Below are positions 18,206-25,527 of a stretch of 64,000 nt of DNA, in pieces (position 1 is the stretch's first letter; every line of letters begins with the position of its first letter). Made by a program: the position numbers and the translations under genes. This stretch comes from Rhizobacter sp. AJA081-3 (lineage in GTDB: Bacteria; Pseudomonadota; Gammaproteobacteria; Burkholderiales; Burkholderiaceae_C), in assembly GCF_017795745.1 (NCBI RefSeq), contig NZ_CP059067.1, positions 1,364,001-1,428,000 of the forward strand. Reading direction: 5' to 3'. Under the pieces are notes generated by a model. It saw only the letters and a program-made list of their open reading frames with translations, ran no database searches and was not told the DNA's origin.

Positions 18206-19050
18206 CCATCATCGCCTTCGTCGGCAGCGTCTTCTCGCCGTACTACCACTGGGCTCGCGCGCGCGACCCGCAGACGCCGGCGGAGGATCACTGCGCCATC
18301 AACGTCGCGCTGTACGGCGACGCCGGCAAGCGCTGGACGATGACCGAGCGCAGCCGTGCCAGCGTGACGCGAGACGTGCACGAGTTCGTCGTCGGCCCCA
18401 GCCGCATCCACTGGGACGGCGCCTCACTGGTGCTCGACCTCGACGAGATCGGCATGCCGCTGCCGCAGCGCGTGCGCGGCCGCGTGCGCGTGTGGCCGCG
18501 GGGCCTGTCCACCTTCGCCACCGCGCTGGACGACGGCGGCCGCCACCGGTGGGGGCCGATCGCACCCTGTGCGCGCGTCGAGGTCGACCTGCAACAGCCC
18601 GGCGTGCGCTGGAGCGGCGAGGCCTACCTGGATTCGAACGAGGGCGACGAGCCGATCGATCGGCCGTTCACCGACTGGGACTGGTCACGTGCCTCGCTGC
18701 GCGACGGCAGCACCGCGGTGATCTACGACGTGCGCCAGAAGCACGGCGGCGACCGCGTCATCGCGCAGCGCTTCTCGGCGGACGGTGCGGCCGAACCCTT
18801 CGAGGCGCCGGCCAGGCAGAAGCTGCCGCGCACGCTGTGGCGCATCGACCGCCACATGCGCAATGAGCCCGGCGAGCCGGCGCGCGTGCTGCACACGCTG
18901 GAGGACACGCCGTTCTACGTGCGATCGATGCTCGACTCGTCGCTGCTGGGCGAGCGTGTCACGTCGGTGCACGAAACCCTGAACGTGCCGCGCCTGATGG
19001 CGCGCACGACACGGCTGATGCTGCCGTGGCGCATGCCGCGGGTGAAATGA
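18121..19050 (+). CDS. crtC: Acyclic carotenoid 1,2-hydratase (start undetermined)
   Basis: CrtC adds water across the 1,2 double bond of neurosporene/lycopene. Conserved sequence runs from PRFDQPVAPGAYLWWYVDA through LTIIAFVGSVFSPYYHWARA to the C-terminus (about 309 codons to the TAA-type end at 19050). The frame has no ATG, GTG or TTG between an ATG at 17866, deep inside crtD, and a Met codon at 18340 past the conserved part. The coordinate given is the first clearly CrtC-like codon. A CTG at 18202 overlaps the crtD stop as CTGA and could be a non-canonical start giving a short Rhodobacter-like form. Alternatively a base change or assembly error removed the start. Confidence 0.85.
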   Translation, partial: PRFDQPVAPGAYLWWYVDAVSDDGRHALTIIAFVGSVFSPYYHWARARDPQTPAEDHCAINVALYGDAGKRWTMTERSRASVTRDVHEFVVGPSRIHWDGASLVLDLDEIGMPLPQRVRGRVRVWPRGLSTFATALDDGGRHRWGPIAPCARVEVDLQQPGVRWSGEAYLDSNEGDEPIDRPFTDWDWSRASLRDGSTAVIYDVRQKHGGDRVIAQRFSADGAAEPFEAPARQKLPRTLWRIDRHMRNEPGEPARVLHTLEDTPFYVRSMLDSSLLGERVTSVHETLNVPRLMARTTRLMLPWRMPRVK

Positions 19051-19063
19051 AGGAGCAAGGGCG

Positions 19064-19312
19064 ATGACGACGACAACGACACAGGCAGACTCTCGCTCCA
19101 CGGCCCAGTGGCTGGTCGTGGGCGCGCAACTGATCGCAGCGGCGCTCGGTGCAGTCTTCAGCTACGACTTCGGCATGCGCATCAGCGGCCTGCCGCTGGC
19201 CTTGCTGCTGGCCGCCAACGGCGCCTTCTTCGGGACGATCATGGTCGGCTATGTCGCCGATCTGGCCAAGTTGGCCAGGGACCGGCTCGAGCAAGGATCG
19301 CCGCGAAGCTGA
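19064..19312 (+). CDS. Unknown 82-aa two-helix membrane protein
   Basis: Not recognised. It follows crtC by 13 nt with a GAAGGAG ribosome site, so it is the last gene of the superoperon. It has a Thr-rich start, a first hydrophobic helix at about 15-35 (WLVVGAQLIAAALGAVF), a short loop with Asp/Arg, a second helix at about 41-65 (GLPLALLLAANGAFFGTIMVG), and a basic tail. The pattern suggests a hairpin in the inner membrane. No motif allows a function; involvement in photosynthetic membrane assembly is only a guess from position. Confidence 0.75.
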   Translation: MTTTTTQADSRSTAQWLVVGAQLIAAALGAVFSYDFGMRISGLPLALLLAANGAFFGTIMVGYVADLAKLARDRLEQGSPRS

Positions 19313-19329
19313 GAGCGGGTCCCGGGCAG

Positions 19330-19378
19330 AGTGGGCGCCGGGAGCGCCCGCCACTCAATCGCGATTTTGATCGCGATT
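19330..19378. terminator. Two hairpins between convergent crtC-orf82 and pucC-orf33 transcripts
   Basis: First, AGTGG (19330-19334) pairs with CCACT (19351-19355) around an internal GCGC pair. Second, perfect 9-nt arms AATCGCGAT (19357-19365) and ATCGCGATT (19370-19378) with a 4-nt loop, lying in the last codons of the 33-aa ORF. Neither has a strong U-tract. They sit exactly where the two transcription units meet, so a bidirectional stop is plausible. Confidence 0.45.
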
Positions 19379-19456
19379 CCAGCGGCTGAACTGGCCCCAC
19401 AGCCAGAACACGACCCAGAGCACCCAGAGAATGAAAAGCAGGTAGTGGATCTTCAT
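19355..19456 (-). CDS. 33-aa Trp-rich membrane peptide coupled to pucC
   Basis: Not recognised, and very short. The ATG overlaps the pucC stop (ATGA), with GAGGAG 6 nt upstream inside pucC. The peptide begins MKIHYLLFILWVLWVVFWLW, an uninterrupted hydrophobic helix with five Trp within about 20 residues, and ends in a polar RWNRDQNRD-type tail. The topology resembles a minimal one-helix antenna accessory peptide. There is no mid-helix His, so pigment ligation of the LH alpha/beta type is unlikely. The coupling and codon pattern support a real gene; the role is unknown, perhaps LH2 assembly with PucC. Confidence 0.65.
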   Translation of the reverse strand: MKIHYLLFILWVLWVVFWLWGQFSRWNRDQNRD

Positions 19457-20895
19457 GACGATCTCCTCTCGTATTCTTCAGTGAACGCGCGGGGAAGGCC
19501 CCCACTGCGCTGGCTGCCGATCAATGCCGCCATGGCGGCCGTCGTGGCCAGCAGCAAGGCGATCTCCAACACGTACACGGCAGCATAGCCCGTGGCCGGC
19601 ATGGCGAGCGATTCGCCGAAAAAACCCCTGGCGGCCAGCGCGGATACCACGTCGCGCAGGATGCCGCCGAGTGCCACTGCGACGCCGGCCGCCGTGGCCT
19701 GCACTGCACCCCAGGCGCCCAGCGCGAGGCCGGTCTGTTCTTTCGGTGCGCTGTTCATGGTCGCGGTCAGCGTGCCGTGGCTGAAGATGCCGCCGCCCAG
19801 GCCGACGAGCAGCACGCCCGCGCCGAACAGCGGGATCGAGGCCATCGGGGCGGCCAGCAGCACCGCGAGGAAGGCCGGGATGCCCAGCAACGCGCCGCCC
19901 GCAGCCATGCGGAACGGATCGGCGCCGCGGCTGAGAACGCCGGAGGCCCAGCCGAAGCCGATCAGCCCCCCGGCGGCGAAGGTGGCCGTCAGCGAGGTGG
20001 TGGCGCCGACGTTCATGCCCAGCACCTGGCCGCCATAGGGCTCGAGCAGCACGTCCTGCATGCTGAAGGCCATGGTGCCCAGGCCGATGGCGACCAGTCG
20101 GCGCAGGGCGTTGGCCTGTGTGATGAACTGTTCCCAGGATTCGCGGAAGGTGGCGTGCTTCGCCGGCGCGGCACCGCGCGGCGGGCGGCGCGTCTCCTGC
20201 TTCCACAGGGCGATGACGTTGAGCACCATGGTCGCCAGCCCGGCACCCTGGATCACCTGCACGAGCCGGCCGGGGCTGAACTCGGCGAGCAACTGGCCGA
20301 ACACCACGGCGCTGACCATGGTGCCCACCAGCAGCATCACGTACATCAGCCCCACCACCTTGGGCTGGGACTCCTCGGCCGCCAGGTCGGTGGCCAGGGC
20401 GAGCCCGGCGGTCTGCGTGGTGTGCACGCCGGCCCCGACGAGCAGGAAGGCGATGGCCGCACCCGCCTGGCCGATCCAGGCCGGCCAGTTCGAGGCATTG
20501 CCGCCGCCGGACAGCACCAGCAGCGCGAAGGGCATCACCGCGAGGCCGCCGAACTGCAGCATGGTGCCCATCCAGATGAAGGGCACGCGCCGCCAGCCGA
20601 GTGCGGAGTGGTGGTTGTCGGAGCGAAATCCGATGAGGGCGCGCACCGGCGCATAGATCACCGGCAGCGACACCATGATGGCGACCAGCGAGGCCGGCAC
20701 GTGGAGCTCGACGATCATCACGCGGTTGAGCGTGCCGACGAGCAGCACCAGCGCCATGCCGACGGAGGCCTGGAACAGCGACAGCCGCAGCAGGCGCGAC
20801 AGCGGCAGGTCCGGCGTCGCTGCATCGGCGAAGGGCAGGAAGCGTGGGCCGAGTCCGGTCCAGGTGACCACGAGTCTTCGGGTGAGGCTCTTCAT
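19453..20895 (-). CDS. pucC: LH2 assembly protein, BCD-family MFS transporter
   Basis: 480-aa, about 12-helix protein of the PucC/LhaA family (bacteriochlorophyll delivery branch of MFS), needed for LH2 formation in other purple bacteria. It contains FASVGMALVLLVGTLNRVMIVEL-like family signature segments, GWRRVPFIWMGTMLQFGGLA, and DVLLEPYGGQVLGM. It follows pucBA on the same strand after a hairpin, giving the usual puc order B-A-C. It is close in sequence to LhaA (29440-30876) in the same window, indicating paralogy. Confidence 0.93.
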   Translation of the reverse strand: MKSLTRRLVVTWTGLGPRFLPFADAATPDLPLSRLLRLSLFQASVGMALVLLVGTLNRVMIVELHVPASLVAIMVSLPVIYAPVRALIGFRSDNHHSALGWRRVPFIWMGTMLQFGGLAVMPFALLVLSGGGNASNWPAWIGQAGAAIAFLLVGAGVHTTQTAGLALATDLAAEESQPKVVGLMYVMLLVGTMVSAVVFGQLLAEFSPGRLVQVIQGAGLATMVLNVIALWKQETRRPPRGAAPAKHATFRESWEQFITQANALRRLVAIGLGTMAFSMQDVLLEPYGGQVLGMNVGATTSLTATFAAGGLIGFGWASGVLSRGADPFRMAAGGALLGIPAFLAVLLAAPMASIPLFGAGVLLVGLGGGIFSHGTLTATMNSAPKEQTGLALGAWGAVQATAAGVAVALGGILRDVVSALAARGFFGESLAMPATGYAAVYVLEIALLLATTAAMAALIGSQRSGGLPRAFTEEYERRSS

Positions 20896-20946
20896 GGTGG
20901 TGTCGGGTCGACTCGGTCAGAACGAATTCGATGGAGCAGACACGCA

Positions 20947-20974
20947 CGGACCGGGAGTGTTGCTTCCCGGTCCG
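20947..20974 (-). promoter_or_regulatory. pucA-pucC intercistronic hairpin
   Basis: Perfect 10-nt arms CGGACCGGGA (20947-20956) and TCCCGGTCCG (20965-20974) around an 8-nt loop, in the 104-bp gap between pucA and pucC. There is no U-tract on the minus-strand transcript. It most likely stabilises the short pucBA mRNA and reduces read-through into pucC, parallel to the puf stem-loop. Confidence 0.65.
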
Positions 20975-20999
20975 CCGTGCTGTCCACGGCGACGGTCCG

Positions 21000-21227
21000 C
21001 TACTGCTTGGTGGCGGATTTCTCCACCAGAGCGAGCGTCGTCGGTTGCTGCGACTCGACTGCGGCCGCCTTCGTTGCCTTGGCGCCACCCTCGTAGTACT
21101 TGGGCAGCCAGGTGGTGTGCGTCAGCAGCGCGTAGTGCACTGCGAACGAACTCACCGCCACGGCGCCGAGCATCAGAGGGATGCCGACCGAAGGCTTGAC
21201 GACCAGCCAGATCTTTCCATAGATCAT
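21000..21227 (-). CDS. pucA: LH2 light-harvesting alpha subunit
   Basis: 75-aa antenna peptide. It opens [17 protein letters not shown], then a helix with pigment-ligating His in [10 protein letters not shown], then [12 protein letters not shown]-terminal tail of about 28 residues, rich in Ala/Thr/Lys, is longer than in most LH2 alpha chains and echoes the known extension in Rubrivivax. It lies 15 nt downstream of pucB with a GGAGCACC-type ribosome site. Confidence 0.95.
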   Translation of the reverse strand: MIYGKIWLVVKPSVGIPLMLGAVAVSSFAVHYALLTHTTWLPKYYEGGAKATKAAAVESQQPTTLALVEKSATKQ

Positions 21228-21242
21228 GAGGTGCTCCTTCGG

Positions 21243-21395
21243 CTACTTGAGCCAGGGTGAATAGATGTACGCCAGCAGGTGAGCCAGCGCGGCGATCATG
21301 CCGAAGATCTGCGTGCCTTGAATGATGTGGCGATGCACTTCTTCGGATTCAGCTTCGGTCAGCCCTGTGGGCCATACCTTGTTTGGGTCCGCCAT
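21243..21395 (-). CDS. pucB: LH2 light-harvesting beta subunit
   Basis: 50-aa antenna peptide: MADPNKVWPTGLTEAESEEV, then HRHIIQGTQ with an N-terminal-side His for the B800 region, then a helix with ligand His in ALAHLLAY and a YSPWLK end. The start has GGAGAA upstream. It is the first gene of pucBAC, behind a strong PpsR-covered promoter. Confidence 0.95.
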   Translation of the reverse strand: MADPNKVWPTGLTEAESEEVHRHIIQGTQIFGMIAALAHLLAYIYSPWLK

Positions 21396-21463
21396 AGTGA
21401 GTTCTCCTCTCGGGACTTTCAGGTTCCGTGCTCAACCCGCACGTGGGTACTGCAACTCTCAAG

Positions 21464-21495
21464 TGTCATTATCAAGTGACACATGTGACTGTCAA
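21464..21495 (-). promoter_or_regulatory. pucB promoter with PpsR operator
   Basis: On the minus strand, -35 TTGACA (complement of 21490-21495), a 16-bp spacer and -10 GATAAT (complement of 21468-21473). A perfect TGT-N12-ACA site (TGTCATTATCAAGTGACA, 21464-21481) covers the -10. A one-mismatch copy (TGT-N12-ACT, 21490-21507) overlaps the -35 and runs into the end of bciB. The paired layout suits cooperative PpsR binding. Confidence 0.75.
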
Positions 21496-22739
21496 GCAGA
21501 ATTGACTGCCTGACTTGATCCCGCTCGAACTTCATGCGAAGCAGGCGTCAATCCGTAAGGCTCGACGAGCGGCCACACGTGTGGCGGCACCATGTTGCGA
21601 AGCTTGCGCGGCGCTTCGCGGCGAAGATGGATCACCGTTTCCACCGCCTTCATCTCGACGCGGGCACGCGCGAACTCGAGCCCGCGCGGGCCCACGCGCG
21701 GCATCAGCCAGCCGACGATCGGGCGCAGCCAGTCGGGCATGCGGCGCAGCGGCAGCCCGCCGGCGGCACGCTCGACGTTGGCGAGGAATCCGCGCACCGG
21801 CCCGGCGCGCTTGCCCGCGCTGCCCAGCGCGGAGGTGCGCAGCTCGTCGCCCAGCAGCGAGATCAGTTCCTCGCCGCGCTCGTTGCGCACCAGCAACCAT
21901 TGCTCGCCCTGGCCACCCATGTAGCCCACGGTCAGGTCGGCCAGCACGTTGGTGTAGTCGACGCAGGTGCGGCAGGTCAGCGGGAAGAAGTCCGAGGGCA
22001 GCTGCGACAGCGGCAACTGCAGGAAAGGCACGCAGCGCCGGCTGCCGTCGGCGAAGCGGATCTCGACGTGGTAGTCGGCGCGGAACTCGAGGTACGTCAT
22101 GGTCTCGGGCCGGTCGGTGAGCAGCGCGAGGAACTCGTGGAAGCGCTCGGTGGTGGTGTTGTCCGAGCAGGGTGTGCCGATGACGTACAGGCGCTCGAAG
22201 CCGAGCTCCTGCTCGAGCGCGCGCAGCGCATACACCTGGCACGGGATGCCGATGACGGCCAGGCGCTTGAAGCCGCGCTCGCGCGCCGGTTCGAGCAGTG
22301 ACAGCAGCGGCGCGTAGCCCATGCGCATGCCGCGGCAGGCGGCCATGTCCTTCGCCTGCGTGACCAGCACCGGCACCGGGCGCCAGCGGTCGTCGGCGTC
22401 GGCGGTCATCGTCAGCACCGCATCGACCGCGCCTGTCTCGAGCAGCCGCTCGGCGATGCGCGTGGTGATGCCGCTCCACTGCGCACCGGTGCTCGGCACG
22501 CGCAGCGAGGCCCTCAGCATGCGGCGCAGCGGGCCGAAGTGCTGCTCGTCGCCGCGCGACGGGTCGCGCGCGCGGCCATGCACTCGGGTCTCCAGGCCCG
22601 CGTAGTCGGGCTGGATGAACTGGCAGGCGCGGCCGCAGCGCTGCGGGTCCGAAGAGCGCGAGATGCCGCAGTCGGTGCACAGCGTGCGGTGCACCGGTTC
22701 GGCCATGGGCGCGGCCACGCTGTCAGGCAGACGGTCCAT
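21492..22739 (-). CDS. bciB: Ferredoxin-dependent divinyl chlorophyllide a 8-vinyl reductase
   Basis: 415-aa member of the FrhB (F420 hydrogenase beta)-like flavin/Fe-S family. BciB reduces the 8-vinyl group to ethyl. An N-terminal Cys cluster (LCTDCGIS, QRCGRACQFI) is followed by the HGRARDP and QWSGITT segments seen in cyanobacterial/green-sulphur BciB. A second cluster CRTCVDY and the LADLTVGYMGG motif follow. The final C-terminal region is more variable. It is the last gene of the long bchF-bciB operon, overlapping orf55 by 17 nt. No bchJ or bciA is visible, so this is the likely sole 8-vinyl reductase here, besides the side activity of BchXYZ. Confidence 0.87.
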   Translation of the reverse strand: MDRLPDSVAAPMAEPVHRTLCTDCGISRSSDPQRCGRACQFIQPDYAGLETRVHGRARDPSRGDEQHFGPLRRMLRASLRVPSTGAQWSGITTRIAERLLETGAVDAVLTMTADADDRWRPVPVLVTQAKDMAACRGMRMGYAPLLSLLEPARERGFKRLAVIGIPCQVYALRALEQELGFERLYVIGTPCSDNTTTERFHEFLALLTDRPETMTYLEFRADYHVEIRFADGSRRCVPFLQLPLSQLPSDFFPLTCRTCVDYTNVLADLTVGYMGGQGEQWLLVRNERGEELISLLGDELRTSALGSAGKRAGPVRGFLANVERAAGGLPLRRMPDWLRPIVGWLMPRVGPRGLEFARARVEMKAVETVIHLRREAPRKLRNMVPPHVWPLVEPYGLTPASHEVRAGSSQAVNSA

Positions 22740-22890
22740 CGGATTCCTCGCGGGCCTCGGCCTCGCGGCGTCGTTTCGTCTCGCGCGCGTCGCGTGCCAC
22801 CGAGCGCAGCTGCCACCAGCCGAACAGCAGCGCGCCGCCGAACACCAGCACGCCCTCGATGAGGATCAGCGGCCAGTTCGAGCGGTCCAT
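22723..22890 (-). CDS. Unknown 55-aa single-span membrane protein between crtB and bciB
   Basis: Not recognised. The ATG at 22890 lies 11 nt after crtB and the end overlaps the bciB start by 17 nt. MDRSNWPLILIEGVLVFGGA opens a single membrane helix (about 6-26), followed by a strongly charged Arg/Glu-rich cytoplasmic tail likely to be helical. The frame upstream of 22890 is a crtB shadow. Small one-helix proteins of this type are common next to oxidoreductases, but I cannot assign a role. Confidence 0.7.
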   Translation of the reverse strand: MDRSNWPLILIEGVLVFGGALLFGWWQLRSVARDARETKRRREAEAREESDGPSA

Positions 22891-22901
22891 GGCGGCAGCG
22901 C

Positions 22902-23990
22902 TCAACGCAGTCCCCGTTGCTGGGTCATCTGGCGTTCGAACAGCTCGATCACCCAGCCGACGCGGCCGACCCGTTCGATGTCGGCCGGCAGCTCGCTGTT
23001 CGGCTCGTCCAGCCGCGCGGCATCGACGAGGTACTGCACGGCGGGCAAGGCGGCCGGCGACGGGCGCTGCACGCTGGCGGGCTTGAGCACGGCGGCGCTG
23101 GCGCGGGCGATCAGGGCGAGCTTGCGCTGCCCCGAGACCACGGCACGCTGGTTGACCGAATCGAGGCCGTTGCGCTCGATCTGCCGCCCGATCTCGGCGT
23201 AGACCAGCCGCGCCGCGCAGATGGCCGGGCGGCAGTCGCGCGGCAAGGCGCAGATGCCTTGTTCGGAGCGGCGGTAGAGCAGTTCGGCCGCATCGAGCAG
23301 ACGTTGCACCACGCTGCCCACGGCGGCGTCGAAGCGCGGCGCGGCAAGCCAGGCATCGGCATCGATGCCGGCCTCGCGCAGCCAGGCTCGCGGCAGGTAG
23401 AGGCGGCCGTTGCGCGCATCCTCGCCGACATCGCGGGCGATGTTGGTGAGCTGCATCGCCACGCCGAGTTCGCAGGCGCGGGCCAGTGCGGCCGAGTCGC
23501 GCGTGCCCATCACCAGCGCCATCATGGCACCCACAGCACCGGCCACGCGCGCGCCGTAGGCATGCACGTCTTCCAGCGTCTCGTAGCGGCGACCCTGCGT
23601 GTCCCACACGAAGCCATCGAGCAGCGCATCGAGCATCGCGCGCGGGATGGCGAAGCGATGCACCACCGCCGCGAGTGCATGGTCGGCGTCGATCGGTTGC
23701 GGGCGGCCCGCGTAGATGTGGTCGAGCCTGCGATGCAGGCCGGCCATGGCGCGCCGCGGGTCGCTGCCGAGGTCGATCTCGTCGTCGGCCAGCCGGCAGA
23801 AGGCGTACAGCGCACTGGCCGGGCTGCGCACGCGCGCCGGCAGCAGCAGCGACGCGGCGAAGAAGGTCTTCGAGCCTCCGCGCATCAGCTCGCGGCAGGC
23901 GCGCTGGTCGTAGTCCGGCGCGAAGTCCGTTGCCGCGACGGCTTCATGGGCCGTCAGCGCGAAATGTTGTTCAGGCAAGACTGCTGACAT
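22902..23990 (-). CDS. crtB: Phytoene synthase
   Basis: 362-aa squalene/phytoene-synthase fold enzyme condensing two GGPP. It shows GGSKTFFAASLLLP, the first Asp motif CRLADDEID, YCARVAG-like YGARVAGAVG, and the second motif LTNIARDVGEDARNGRLYLP. It overlaps the crtI end by 20 nt. The C-terminal 60 residues are less conserved. It supplies phytoene to CrtI. Confidence 0.95.
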   Translation of the reverse strand: MSAVLPEQHFALTAHEAVAATDFAPDYDQRACRELMRGGSKTFFAASLLLPARVRSPASALYAFCRLADDEIDLGSDPRRAMAGLHRRLDHIYAGRPQPIDADHALAAVVHRFAIPRAMLDALLDGFVWDTQGRRYETLEDVHAYGARVAGAVGAMMALVMGTRDSAALARACELGVAMQLTNIARDVGEDARNGRLYLPRAWLREAGIDADAWLAAPRFDAAVGSVVQRLLDAAELLYRRSEQGICALPRDCRPAICAARLVYAEIGRQIERNGLDSVNQRAVVSGQRKLALIARASAAVLKPASVQRPSPAALPAVQYLVDAARLDEPNSELPADIERVGRVGWVIELFERQMTQQRGLR

Positions 23991-25527
23991 GCGGAACCAC
24001 CGTTTCGAGTGCCTTGGCGGACATCAGGACACCGGGAACACCGGCACCCGGGTGGGTGCTGGCGCCGACCATGAACAGGCCCTGCACGTCCTCGCTGCGG
24101 TTGTGCGGGCGGAACCAGGCGCTTTGCAGCAGCAGCGGCTCCAGCCCGAAGGCCGCGCCCTTGAAGGACAGCAGCCGGTCGTGGAAGTCCTGCGGCGTGG
24201 TCACGCGCGAGGTGACGATCTGCTCGCGCAGACCCGGCAACACGGTGGCCTCCAGCCGCGCCTCGATGGCCCGGCGGTAGGTCTCGGCGCGCGCCGCCCA
24301 GTCGGTGCCGCTGCCCAGGTGCGGCACCGGCGAGAGCACGTAGAACGCATCGCAGCCCTCGGGGGCCATCGAGGGGTCGGTGGCGGTCGGGCGGTGCAGG
24401 TACAGGCTGAAGTCCTCGGCCAGGTGCTGGCGCTTGAAGATGTCGGTGAGCAGGCCCTCGTAGCGCGGGCCGAGCACCATCATGTGGTGCGGCACGTCGT
24501 CGAAGCGCTTCTTCGTGCCGAAGTACCAGACGAACAGGCTCATCGAATAGCGGCCGCGTTCGATGCGCTGGTCGGTCCAGTGGCGGCGGTGCTGCGGCTC
24601 GACGAGGTGGCGGTAGGTCCAGGCGGTGTCGGCGTTGCTGACGACGATGTCGGCACGGTGCAGGCTGCCGTCGGCCAGCTCGATGCCGGTGGCGCGGCCC
24701 TTGTCCACCGTGATGCGGCGCACCTCGGCGTTGCAGCGCACGGCCACGCCGCGTTCGGCGAGCAGCCCCACCATGCCGCGGATCAGCGCGCCGGTGCCGC
24801 CCATCGCCCAGTGCACGCCGAAGCGCCGCTCCAGGGTGTTGATCAGCGAGTAGACGCAGGTCACCGAGAACGGGTTGCCGCCGATGAGCAGCGGGTGGAA
24901 GCTCATCACGATGCGCAGCTTGGGGTTGCGCAGGTGGCCAGCCACCATGCGGTAGATGCTGCGCCAGCCGCGCATCTTCGTCAGCGAGGGCACGGCGGCG
25001 AGCAGGTCGCCGATGCCGTCGAAGGCCTTGGCGCCGAGCTCCTCGAAGCCCAGCTTGTAGCAGGTGGCGGCTTCCTTCAGGAAGTTCTCGTAGCCGGGCA
25101 GGTCGTCGGGGCTGAAGCGGGCCACCTCGCGGCGCATGTGCGCCTCGTCGCCGCTGTAGTCGAACCAGCTGCCGTCGTCGAAGCGGATGCGGTAGTACGG
25201 GTCCATCGGCCGCAGGTCGATGTCGTCGGCGAACTTGCGTCCGCACAGCGCCCACAGCTCCTCGAGCATGAAGGGTGCGGTGACGATGGTCGGGCCGGCG
25301 TCGAAGGTGAATCCGTCCTGCTTCCAGACGTAGGCGCGGCCCCCGGGGCCGTCGAGCTTCTCGAACACCTCGACGTGGTAGCCGCGGCAGCTCAGCCGGA
25401 TCGCCGCGGCCAGGCCGCCGAAGCCGCTGCCGATGACGATCGCCTTCGGCGCACCCTGCGGTGCGCGGCGATCGGTCGAGGCGGCCGGCGGGGCGCCGCC
25501 GCTAACGGGCGTGAAGAAGCTTTTCAT
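23971..25527 (-). CDS. crtI: Phytoene desaturase
   Basis: 518-aa FAD-dependent CrtI that introduces three or four double bonds into phytoene to give neurosporene/lycopene. The dinucleotide site is AIVIGSGFGGLAAAIRLSCR at about 29-48; FDAGPTIVTAP and the C-terminal LFMVGASTHPGAGVPGVLM are present. The start overlaps the puhE end by 26 nt. With crtC, D, F and A in this window, the product mix is predicted to be spheroidene series, possibly with some spirilloxanthin as in Rubrivivax. Confidence 0.95.
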   Translation of the reverse strand: MKSFFTPVSGGAPPAASTDRRAPQGAPKAIVIGSGFGGLAAAIRLSCRGYHVEVFEKLDGPGGRAYVWKQDGFTFDAGPTIVTAPFMLEELWALCGRKFADDIDLRPMDPYYRIRFDDGSWFDYSGDEAHMRREVARFSPDDLPGYENFLKEAATCYKLGFEELGAKAFDGIGDLLAAVPSLTKMRGWRSIYRMVAGHLRNPKLRIVMSFHPLLIGGNPFSVTCVYSLINTLERRFGVHWAMGGTGALIRGMVGLLAERGVAVRCNAEVRRITVDKGRATGIELADGSLHRADIVVSNADTAWTYRHLVEPQHRRHWTDQRIERGRYSMSLFVWYFGTKKRFDDVPHHMMVLGPRYEGLLTDIFKRQHLAEDFSLYLHRPTATDPSMAPEGCDAFYVLSPVPHLGSGTDWAARAETYRRAIEARLEATVLPGLREQIVTSRVTTPQDFHDRLLSFKGAAFGLEPLLLQSAWFRPHNRSEDVQGLFMVGASTHPGAGVPGVLMSAKALETVVPHVSSLA

